A DNA stretch of 8,315 nucleotides, from contig JARFQH010000315.1 of assembly GCA_029287875.1 (NCBI GenBank), forward strand, positions 1-8,315, given 5' to 3'. This stretch comes from Desulfobacteraceae bacterium (GTDB lineage Bacteria > Desulfobacterota > Desulfobacteria > Desulfobacterales > SG8-13). How positions within the stretch are numbered: position 1 is the first letter of the stretch; every line of letters begins with the position of its first letter. Below are positions 1-6,400 of the stretch, in pieces. Position numbers and translations under genes: made by a program. Below the pieces are notes generated by a model, which did not search any database, was not told where the DNA came from, and was given only the letters and a program-made list of their open reading frames with translations.

Positions 1-242
1 ACGCAAAGCAGAACGGTTTCCAATGAAATACGAAGGGTTCGCAAAAGCATCCCGGAATAGAAAAAATCCTCAAAAAACTTTTGGTAATTGCCCAGTTGGA
101 AGGCCGGAATGTCGGCTCCGGTGGAAGCCCGAATCCTGAAACTGTAGACGATGATAAAACAGATGGGAACCACCATGAAGAAGAAAATGGCACTCAACGA
201 TGGGGAAAGCAAGATCCATGGTTGCCAGCGTTTTTCTTTCAT
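1..242 (-). CDS. ABC transporter permease, PotB-like (N-terminal part, cut by window edge)
   Basis: Reading the minus strand from the ATG at 242-240 gives 80 uninterrupted codons to the left edge, so only the N-terminus is present. The protein starts MKEKRWQPWILLSPSLSAIF, followed by a strongly hydrophobic first membrane span (about residues 9-35, ending VYSF), a short periplasmic stretch with FQLGNYQKFF near residues 48-57, and the start of a second hydrophobic helix after LLRTLRISLE. This is the layout of inner-membrane permeases of binding-protein-dependent ABC importers, closest in pattern to the PotB/PotH spermidine-putrescine group (span, then F-x-L-x-N-Y). The EAA loop that contacts the ATPase is beyond the window. 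An AGGG lies 5 nt before the ATG. No ORF ends just upstream, so this appears to be the first gene of its unit. Family membership is firm; polyamine as the substrate is only suggested, since iron(III) and sulfate or thiosulfate permeases look similar here. Confidence 0.85.
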   Translation of the reverse strand, partial: MKEKRWQPWILLSPSLSAIFFFMVVPICFIIVYSFRIRASTGADIPAFQLGNYQKFFEDFFYSGMLLRTLRISLETVLLC

Positions 243-393
243 TCTTACCCTACTTTGGTCTATTGCTGCAACATTTGGGGTTGCAGAGGAGCGCTTTACA
301 TTTTTCCGGTGTGGCGGTCTATGCGGGATGACCGCACTCGAAACGGCTCGAAATTAGGTCAGGCCGAAAGAGCAAAGCAATAAATGCCAATAT

Positions 394-421
394 ATTTAAA
401 TAATATGATTCATTTTGTCAA
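394..421 (-). promoter_or_regulatory. Putative sigma70 promoter for the PotB-like permease
   Basis: On the minus strand there is a perfect TTGACA (-35, at 421-416), then a very AT-rich stretch with TTAAAT at 399-394 after a 16-nt spacer, or TAAATA after 17 nt. The -35 match is exact and the -10 is partial. The start codon is about 150 nt downstream, so the messenger would have a long leader. The GntR-like inverted repeat lies just upstream (470-534), where it could act on this promoter and on the opposite one. Confidence 0.45.
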
Positions 422-469
422 CCCAATTTGGTTTTTGATCGGTGGAACATAAAAAGTACGTACACATCT

Positions 470-534
470 CTTGTGGGACCAATCTATTCGATTGTATTTT
501 ATTGATTTTCAGCTATTTAATTTGGTCCGACAAG
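470..534. promoter_or_regulatory. Inverted repeat with GntR-like half-sites (candidate operator pair)
   Basis: CTTGTGGGACCAA at 470-482 and TTGGTCCGACAAG at 522-534 are inverted copies matching at 12 of 13 positions, separated by 39 nt. Each arm is itself an imperfect palindrome resembling the TGGTCnGACCA pattern bound by FadR/PdhR-type GntR regulators. The arm centres are 52 bp apart, close to five helical turns, so two dimers would sit on the same face of the DNA. The site lies between the divergent permease and reductase genes. Regulator identity is inferred from the pattern only; no regulator gene is present in the window. Confidence 0.5.
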
Positions 535-536
535 CA

Positions 537-564
537 TTTACCCATTTTACCCATTATCTATGGG
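537..564. repeat. 9-bp tandem repeat followed by small inverted repeat
   Basis: TTTACCCAT is present twice head to tail (537-545 and 546-554). The second copy ends in CCCAT (550-554), which pairs with ATGGG at 560-564 around TATCT. It lies in the divergent control region between the permease and the reductase and may be a protein-binding site, but a chance repeat in AT-rich DNA cannot be excluded. Confidence 0.4.
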
Positions 565-752
565 AAGGGCAAAATTGGAAGTTGACTTTTAATCACTATA
601 AGCCTTAAAAAGGGACCTGGCATTGAAACCCACACTAGGTTGTGCCAGCGGGGCAGACACACAAGTCACCTTTGTTAGAGGTGTTTGATTTCGGGAAAAG
701 ATATGTGTCCTATTGCGCCGCCGAGGTGTGCTCTGTTCCGGTGACTTAACAG
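565..752 (+). other. Rest of the upstream region of the reductase
   Basis: This stretch shows no convincing gene. It holds a possible -35, TTGACT at 582-587, with only a weak TTAAAA 17 nt later, and a small inverted repeat CACCT (667-671) with AGGTG (679-683) around a 7-nt loop. A promoter for the plus-strand reductase unit should lie somewhere here, but none matches the consensus well. Confidence 0.3.
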
Positions 753-851
753 ATGAAAAAAATGGGCCTCGAGCCCGTTAGCCAGATTGGCGGTAGGTTC
801 AGCGAGTGGAAATATTTGGGGACACCGATCGAAGAGGTTGAAAAACGGTGA
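753..851 (+). CDS. Possible 32-aa leader peptide overlapping the reductase start
   Basis: An ATG at 753 (or 762) opens a 32-codon frame that ends with TGA at 849-851. The stop overlaps the GTG start of the reductase as GTGA, the arrangement typical of translational coupling. The peptide begins MKKMGLEPVSQIGGRFSEWK and ends in a charged stretch, EEVEKR. It has no membrane segment and no cysteine, and I recognise no family. Against it, no good Shine-Dalgarno sequence precedes the ATG, and an in-frame TAA at 747-749 rules out an upstream extension. A GGGC-CTCGA-GCCC hairpin (764-776) lies inside the frame. The GAAGAGG at 831-837 near its end probably serves as the ribosome site for the reductase. 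It may be a real small protein, a coupling leader, or a chance frame. Confidence 0.35.
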   Translation: MKKMGLEPVSQIGGRFSEWKYLGTPIEEVEKR

Positions 852-2212
852 GTCAAGACGTGCAAACTTATGATTTGATTATTGTGGGGGCGGGCTCCGG
901 TAACATGATCCCGGTGCCTGAGATGGAGAATTGGCGCCTGGCAATTGTGGAGCCGGATAAGTTCGGGGGCACCTGTCTTAATCGCGGTTGCATTCCGTCA
1001 AAAATGTTGTTGTATCCAGCTGAGCTGGCCGAAACGGCCGAGCATGCGGCCAAGCTGGGTGTACACCACACGCTTGACCGGGTAGATTGGCAGCACATCG
1101 TGGCCCGGGTCTGGCAAAAAATTGATCCGATCGCCGAGGCCGGCGCTGCCTACCGGCAATCTCAGCCCCACATAACAGTCTACGATCAACCAGCCCATTT
1201 TGTTGAACCGCGAGTGTTGCAAACCGGCACACACCGCATCACAGCCGATCGTATTGTATTGGGCGCAGGGGCCCGGCCGGTAGTACCGGAGCTCCCTGGA
1301 TTGGACACCGTGCCGTACCACACCTCTGACACCGTGATGCGATTGGACACACAACCCGAGTCGATCCTGATCATCGGCGGCGGCTATATCGGGGCGGAGA
1401 TGGCTAGTTTTTTCGGCGGCCTTGGCACCCAGGTAACCTTAGTGGATCGGGGCGGGGCCTTGATCAAAGAAGAGGATGAAGAGATCGCCCAAGCGCTTAC
1501 GAACATTTATAAGCGCCGCTTTGACATCCTGCTACACGCCCAGGCACAGCATGTGAGATCCTCTGCCGGTGGTATCACCGTCACCTTTGATATTGAAGGG
1601 CGCTCCCACGAAGTGACAGCCCAGACCTTGTTTTTTGCCGCCGGTCGGCGGCCCAACTCAGACCGCTTAAATGTTAAAGCGGCCGGCTTGGAAGTGGATG
1701 GTCGCGGTCGGGTCAGAGTCAATGCGTATATGGAAACCTCAGTGCCCGGCATCTATGCCTTTGGCGATCTCGCCTCGCCCTACCAACTTAAGCATATTGC
1801 CAATGCCGAAGCCCGTCTTATTTCAAGGCAGCTCGTGGGTGGCGCCAAAACCCCGATGGTCTACGATGGTGGGCCGCATGCCATTTTTAGCCACCCGCAG
1901 GTCGCCAGTGTTGGCCTGACAGAACGCACAGCTCAGCAAGGTGGCGTGGACCACGTGACGGCGACGCGCAAGTATGCGGATACGGCCTATGGGTGGGCCA
2001 GTGAGGATACCGATAGCTTTGTTAAAGTGGTGGCGGATCCCACCACCCGACAACTGCTTGGGGCTCATATTATCGGGCCCCAGGCCTCCCTGCTGATTCA
2101 GCCCTTGGTGCAGGGGATGAAATACGGCCAAAACGTCGATGAGATGGCACAGGTGATCTATATCCATCCCGCCTTAACTGAAGTCGTGGAGCAAGCGCTA
2201 TTAGAGTTGTAG
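848..2212 (+). CDS. Mycothione reductase-like FAD/NAD(P)-dependent disulfide oxidoreductase
   Basis: This is a class I pyridine nucleotide-disulfide oxidoreductase of 454 aa, the usual length. Members are homodimeric cytoplasmic flavoproteins that move electrons from NAD(P)H through FAD and a cysteine pair to a disulfide substrate. Visible parts are the FAD-binding VGAGSGN (13-19), the redox-active pair C43 and C48 in GGTCLNRGC, the nucleotide-binding GGGYIGAE (177-184), the second FAD motif YAFGDLAS (303-310) and the C-terminal catalytic H440-E445 in YIHPALTEVVE. The SGN in the first motif, RVDWQHIVARVWQKIDPI (78-95), YHTSDTVMRL (157-166) and SPYQLKHIANAEAR (310-323) match actinobacterial mycothione reductase (Mtr) better than lipoamide dehydrogenase or glutathione reductase. 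D200 after the second beta strand suggests NADH, while the adjacent R201 would suit NADPH. The GTG start is chosen because the FAD motif begins at residue 8 and GAAGAGG lies 10 nt upstream. No lipoate-complex gene is nearby. The subfamily is likely; the true disulfide substrate is unknown. Confidence 0.85.
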   Translation: MSQDVQTYDLIIVGAGSGNMIPVPEMENWRLAIVEPDKFGGTCLNRGCIPSKMLLYPAELAETAEHAAKLGVHHTLDRVDWQHIVARVWQKIDPIAEAGAAYRQSQPHITVYDQPAHFVEPRVLQTGTHRITADRIVLGAGARPVVPELPGLDTVPYHTSDTVMRLDTQPESILIIGGGYIGAEMASFFGGLGTQVTLVDRGGALIKEEDEEIAQALTNIYKRRFDILLHAQAQHVRSSAGGITVTFDIEGRSHEVTAQTLFFAAGRRPNSDRLNVKAAGLEVDGRGRVRVNAYMETSVPGIYAFGDLASPYQLKHIANAEARLISRQLVGGAKTPMVYDGGPHAIFSHPQVASVGLTERTAQQGGVDHVTATRKYADTAYGWASEDTDSFVKVVADPTTRQLLGAHIIGPQASLLIQPLVQGMKYGQNVDEMAQVIYIHPALTEVVEQALLEL

Positions 2213-2224
2213 CCCAGTGCTGCA

Positions 2225-2348
2225 TAAGCAACATGGAAAAAGATAGCTAATGGTCCGTTATAATAGACTATATTATATTGAAAACACAATTTCTGGATAT
2301 CCCCAATAGTGATTTCAAAGGATGGGCTCGATTTTACCATGTTGCTTA
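2225..2348. repeat. 124-bp imperfect inverted-repeat element (MITE-like)
   Basis: TAAGCAACATGG (2225-2236) and CCATGTTGCTTA (2337-2348) are perfect 12-bp terminal inverted repeats. They continue inward past one mismatch with AAAA/TTTT (2238-2241 and 2332-2335) and, after a 3x3 internal loop, AGC/GCT (2245-2247 and 2326-2328), giving arms of about 23 nt with 19 pairs. Inside sits a second inverted repeat, TTGAAAACAC (2278-2287) with GTGATTTCAA (2309-2318), 9 of 10 matching, flanking the palindrome GGATATCC (2295-2302). The element starts 12 bp after the reductase stop and carries no plausible gene. The size, terminal repeats and AT-rich interior fit a miniature inverted-repeat transposable element. 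It could instead be a bidirectional transcription terminator or structured RNA. No clear target-site duplication is seen, only CTGC close to both ends. Confidence 0.55.
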
Positions 2349-2357
2349 CCCTGCGGG

Positions 2358-2453
2358 AAAGCCGGAGGACCTCAGATCCTGTGTTGTCAAGGGATCAAGG
2401 TAACCGACTACAATTTCACCCTTGACGCCTGGGCTCTGAAGCCCTCCGGCTTT
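2358..2453. repeat. 96-bp long imperfect hairpin in convergent intergenic region
   Basis: AAAGCCGGAGG (2358-2368) pairs perfectly with CCTCCGGCTTT (2443-2453). The pairing continues inward imperfectly to arms of 23 nt (2358-2380 and 2431-2453, 19 of 23 identical). Inside is a further 8-bp perfect stem, GTCAAGGG (2386-2393) with CCCTTGAC (2419-2426), closing a loop that contains GGTAACC. The right arm alone can also form GGGCT-CTGA-AGCCC (2431-2444). The outer arms are flanked by A and T runs on both strands, so it could act as a bidirectional terminator for the converging reductase and YqgE transcripts. It could also be an interspersed structured repeat. Confidence 0.5.
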
Positions 2454-2454
2454 T

Positions 2455-2469
2455 GCAGCGTTAGGCTGC
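2455..2469. repeat. Small hairpin next to the long palindrome
   Basis: GCAGC (2455-2459) and GCTGC (2465-2469) form a 5-bp stem around GTTAG, immediately after the 96-bp palindrome. CAACCAGG occurs twice shortly after it (2475-2482 and 2497-2504). There is no T-run on either side, so by itself it does not look like an intrinsic terminator. Confidence 0.4.
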
Positions 2470-2506
2470 GGTCCCAACCAGGCACCGGCTATTTCATCAA
2501 CCAGGA

Positions 2507-3259
2507 CTAATAAGTAAATAATTTCCCGGAATTAATTGTACGAACCCATTTTACAGAAACCCGCTGAATTAATTCCTGCCAGATTTCAGAAGATTTCTTG
2601 TCGAACAGCGTTTCAGGATCAGCTTTCAGAACATGCCAGTGTCCCCTGTCAAGTTCAGATTCAAGCTGTTTGGGTGCCCAGCCGGCATAGCCGGCGTAGA
2701 TTCGGAACCTTTCTTCTTTGACGGGCTTTTTTATCAGGCCTTGGAGCACTTTTTGGCTTGAGCTGAGGTAGACATCGCCAAACACCGCCATGGACGCCTC
2801 TGGTGGTTTGGCCGACCTTACGAGAAGCAGGACCCTGGCTGGCTCAACAGGCCCCCCAAGGTACAGGGTCTCCTTGCTCCGCTCCAGCTCTTTTATATCC
2901 GGAAGGACCGTAGAAAGTTTTAGCTCTACCGGTCGATTAATCACCAATCCTATGGCACCGTCCGGCCCGTAACGGATGAGAAGCACCACAGTTTCACGAA
3001 AATTCGGATCCATGAGCCGGCGGTCTGCCACCAGGAACTTTCCTTGAGCCAATCCCTTTTCAGATTTTACCTGGACGGCAGCCTCCAGCGAAAAAGTACT
3101 CGATTTCTGATCGTCCACGCTTCGGACCAGGGTTGCCATAACAAAAGATGCGTTCATAATAATCACGGCCGGCAGGATCAAAAGGACAAAAATGAAGAGG
3201 GGAACAGAAAGTTTATTAATTTGAGTGTTTTTTCGTGTGGCAGGATTCAGTCGCACCAC
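2507..3259 (-). CDS. YqgE/AlgH family (UPF0301, DUF179) protein with N-terminal signal/anchor
   Basis: The 250-aa product contains a full YqgE/AlgH domain at about residues 68-222. Family hallmarks are GKFLVADRRLMDPNF (73-87), GAIGLVINRP (101-110), LYLGGPVEPARVLLLVR (132-148) and YAGYAGWAPKQLESEL (188-203). In the last, the usual G of GQLE is K197. Family members are usually about 185-190 aa and cytoplasmic; their biochemical role is unsettled, and AlgH was named from alginate regulation in Pseudomonas. Here about 65 residues are added in front, with a basic start, a hydrophobic run at 17-39 and a plausible signal-peptidase site near FVMA (39-42). The protein may therefore be exported or membrane-tethered. 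The start is uncertain: GTG at 3259 is followed by a second GTG, and the purine-rich AAAGGGGG abuts the first one too closely. An in-frame TAA at 3275-3277 prevents a long extension. It is 173 nt downstream of the kinase gene on the same strand. Confidence 0.85.
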   Translation of the reverse strand: MVRLNPATRKNTQINKLSVPLFIFVLLILPAVIIMNASFVMATLVRSVDDQKSSTFSLEAAVQVKSEKGLAQGKFLVADRRLMDPNFRETVVLLIRYGPDGAIGLVINRPVELKLSTVLPDIKELERSKETLYLGGPVEPARVLLLVRSAKPPEASMAVFGDVYLSSSQKVLQGLIKKPVKEERFRIYAGYAGWAPKQLESELDRGHWHVLKADPETLFDKKSSEIWQELIQRVSVKWVRTINSGKLFTY

Positions 3260-3381
3260 CCCCTTTCTAATTGTTTACGGTTTATGGATCGTTCGAGAAA
3301 TATTCGCTTTCGCTTTGGACTCCCTATCACTATTCGTTGATACTTGCAATCAATAGAAATGTTCTTCTATGGTTCTACTGC

Positions 3382-3429
3382 AAAAAACACAGACGGTGGT
3401 GATGGGGAGGTCTGGCGTCATGGGATGAC
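3382..3429 (-). terminator. Weak candidate terminator after the kinase gene
   Basis: Reading the minus strand just past the kinase stop, there is a short hairpin GTCAT-CCC-ATGAC (3429-3417). CAGAC (3414-3410) and GTCTG (3394-3390) then pair around a 15-nt loop and are followed by TGTTTTTT (3389-3382). The T-run is good but the stem is only 5 bp, so this is a weak intrinsic terminator at best and some read-through into the YqgE gene is possible. Confidence 0.35.
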
Positions 3430-3432
3430 TCT

Positions 3433-6400
3433 TCAATCGCAAGCAAGCGAGCGTTCACCTTGTCCGAGGTATTGTCGGCGGCGTACGGAGTCAAAGGCGA
3501 GTTTTCCGATTTTGCAGGCGCGATCAATACTGAGTTCATCCCAAACCTTTACTTTCCCATCGTCTCCGGCCGTGGCAAATCGTTCACCATCGGGATGTAC
3601 CGCGAGTCGCCAGCTTGTGCCCGGGTGAGCCGGCCAGGCATCGGACAGTCTCCGGCCGGTTTGGGCATCCCACCAGTGCAGCATGCCGCTGCGGTCGAGG
3701 ACCGCGAGAGTGACACCGTCGGCTAAATAAGATAAATCCGTCGCTCCGCCGGTGTGGCCGGTAAAGGCGGCCAGTTGATCGCCGGTCGCGAGATTCCACA
3801 AGGTCACGACCTCATCACTGGAGGCAGTTGCCAGGTGCCGGGTATCCGGGCTAAATGCCGCACTCCATATGACGTTGTCATCGGCCTCAATTTCTCTGAC
3901 AACTGAGGCACCATCAAGGTCCCACACCGTGACGCTGCCCTCGGTAGTTGTCACCGCTAACAGAGCGCCATCCGGTGAAAGAACCGCGCGCGTAATTCGC
4001 CCCTTTTTATTTTCCAGCGTCCTTACAAGTGCCTCTGTTTCGACTGCCCACAGGCGCACCCGCATATCGCCCGTGCTGACTATCTGGTTTCCATCAGGCC
4101 TGAAGGCCAGCGACCAGACCGCACCTTCATGGGCTTCAAATGTGCGCTGCAAGGTTCCGTTTGCCAGATTCCAGAGGCGGACTTGACCGGAACGGTCGCC
4201 GGATGCCAATATGCGCCCGTCGGGTGAAAAGGCAAGTGCCCACACCTGATGTCCGTGTCCTTTTAAAATCGTAGGGTCCTCAAAATTTTCCAACTCCCAG
4301 ACCTGCACCGTGCCTGAGTCGTCACCGGCGGCTAAATACTTTCCGTCACCGCTGAAGGCCACTCCTTTCGCCGATTTTCCGGCCACATGTCGCTCTCCGG
4401 CCAAGGGATGGGTGCTGTCAAAGCTCCACAATCGAATTACCTGATCTTGCCCGAGGGTCGCCAATAACCTGCCATCCTCGCTTAGCCCGGCGTCGACAAT
4501 GGACTGGCTATGGCCGCTCGGTGTGGTCTTGATCGTCACCTGGCGGTTCATATCCCACATACTGACGGCGCCGTCGGCGTTGCCGCCGATCAAAACACGC
4601 CCGTCCGGTGTGAAAACCACTGCACCTATCTGGTGGTCTTTCCCAAACGCCGGCCCGATCAGACGTCCGGTGGGGTACTCAAGCACCATGGAGGTGCCAT
4701 CGGTGCTGGCGGTTGCAAACCTATCCCCGGTGGGGCTGAAGGCCAGCTTTAACAAGTGGCTGGTGTGAGCGCCGGAAATCGGTTCAAAAACAGGTTCGCG
4801 GGATGGTATGGCCCAGCCGTAGATCGTCCCATCATGAATACTGGCCACCAAACCGCGCCCGTCGGGGCTGAATTCGACGACATTAAAGCCGAGGGCGAGA
4901 TCGATCAGCGGCGCCCCGATCGGTTGCCCCTGCACCACGTCCCACAGCTGTACGGTTCCATCGCCATTGCCCGTGGCAATGATTGAACCATCCGGGCCAA
5001 AGCATACCCCCATGACGACATCACCGACCTCGCCGATCTTCCTGCCCCGGTCACTCAGCCCTTCGTCGACAGCCCAAAGGCGAACCGTGCCATCAGCACC
5101 GGCGGATGCAAGCCACCGACCGTCCGGACTGAATTCCACATCCCTGACCCCACCGTTGTGACCACGAAGACTTGGCCCGAACGGCCGTCTCGTGGCAGTA
5201 TCGATGATATCGATGGTCCCTTCCCGTTGAGCTGAAGCCAGCATTGCGCCATCGGGGCTCACTGCAATCGAGAGGGCGTCACCGGCAGGGATAGGACTGC
5301 CAACCAAAAAAGGCCCACTCTGCGACAAAGTCCGCCGCGCCGCCAACATTGTCGCGCGGGCGTCATATGCCGGCGGTTGGGTTTCAGCGCGGACCACTGC
5401 TTCCGCTCCCAGGGACAAGGCCAACAAGGGATCTGCCTCAACCAGCCCATAGGCCGCCGCACCCAAGGCCCCGGCAAACTGATCGTGGGCCTCGATCGTT
5501 GCCAACTCGGCCCGCTCTTCATTCAGTCGTGCCTCGCGTAAAGCGATAAACGCAACCACCGATGCCATCGTGGCTCCCAATGCGAGCAACGACAAGACGG
5601 CAACTGTGACACGACGAACTCTGCGTCTGCGTTGCTTTCTTTCCATCGCAATCGCTTCGGCCTTCGCCTTGGTTTCGGCCGAAGCATCGAGAAAAATCCG
5701 CTCCAATTCGCCGAGTTGGTCCGGATTCTGACCAGCCCATTCAAGTGTCGAAAGCAGCGGCGTACCTCGATACAAAAGGTCGAAATCCCGGCCTTCGGCG
5801 TCCCACTCTGTCGCTGCTCGGCTGATCCGTTGCCGCGTGCGAAGATCGTCGCGGGACTCTTCGATCCAGCCTCGTAGCCGTGGCCAGGTACGTAGCAGGG
5901 CTTCATGGGCAATCTGAACGTTCGTGTCGTCGACTGTCAGGAGCCGAGCCTCGGTAAGGCATTCCACGACTCGATGCATTACTACCGGATTCGAGTCATG
6001 TTCAATCTCCGAGCGGGCCAAAAGCCGTCGCGTGTCGGACGTCCCCTCTCCCGGGGTCACCAGGCGCAGAAATAAGCGTTTGGTCGCCTCTCGCTCAGCG
6101 GGATCGAAACGGTGCTCAAAGATCGCATCCGCGGTCTGGCTGATGGCACCCGCAACGCCGCCGGCGGCGTAAAACCCCTCCAGGGTCATGACATTGCCTT
6201 CCCGGCGAATCCATGTCTCAACGAGGGCGTGGGCCAGCAACGGCAGGGATCCCGTCTCGTTACCCGCTTCTTCAACAATCAGGTCCACCAGTCCGCGCTC
6301 CAGAATCAAACCCATCGGTCGTGCCGGCTCGCTGACCGCACGCCGTAGCTCCGGGTTCGTCATGGGTCCGACCAGCACCTGATTGCTGGTGATACGTTCA

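Noticed and set aside
81..383. Open frames on the plus strand (81-383 and 151-357), the second with a hydrophobic stretch
   Set aside because: They are antisense to the permease N-terminus, which has clear family features; the hydrophobic look comes from the opposite strand.
2349..2453. Riboswitch resemblance (GGTAACC and nested stems)
   Set aside because: It lies at the 3' ends of converging genes rather than upstream of one, and no known riboswitch core motif is matched.
2459..2466. GCGTTAGGC-like sequence resembling the end of an integron attC site
   Set aside because: No matching RYYYAAC start lies at a suitable distance upstream and no integrase or cassette array is present.
2322..2510. 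62-codon plus-strand frame in the convergent region, and a minus-strand frame ending at 2346
   Set aside because: Both lie across the long inverted repeats, lack a ribosome site and show no family; palindromic DNA readily opens both strands.
3260..3381. Possible promoter for the YqgE gene (TTGCAA with weak -10 options on the minus strand)
   Set aside because: No -10 with correct spacing gives a convincing match, so no site is called; nothing else is seen in this stretch.
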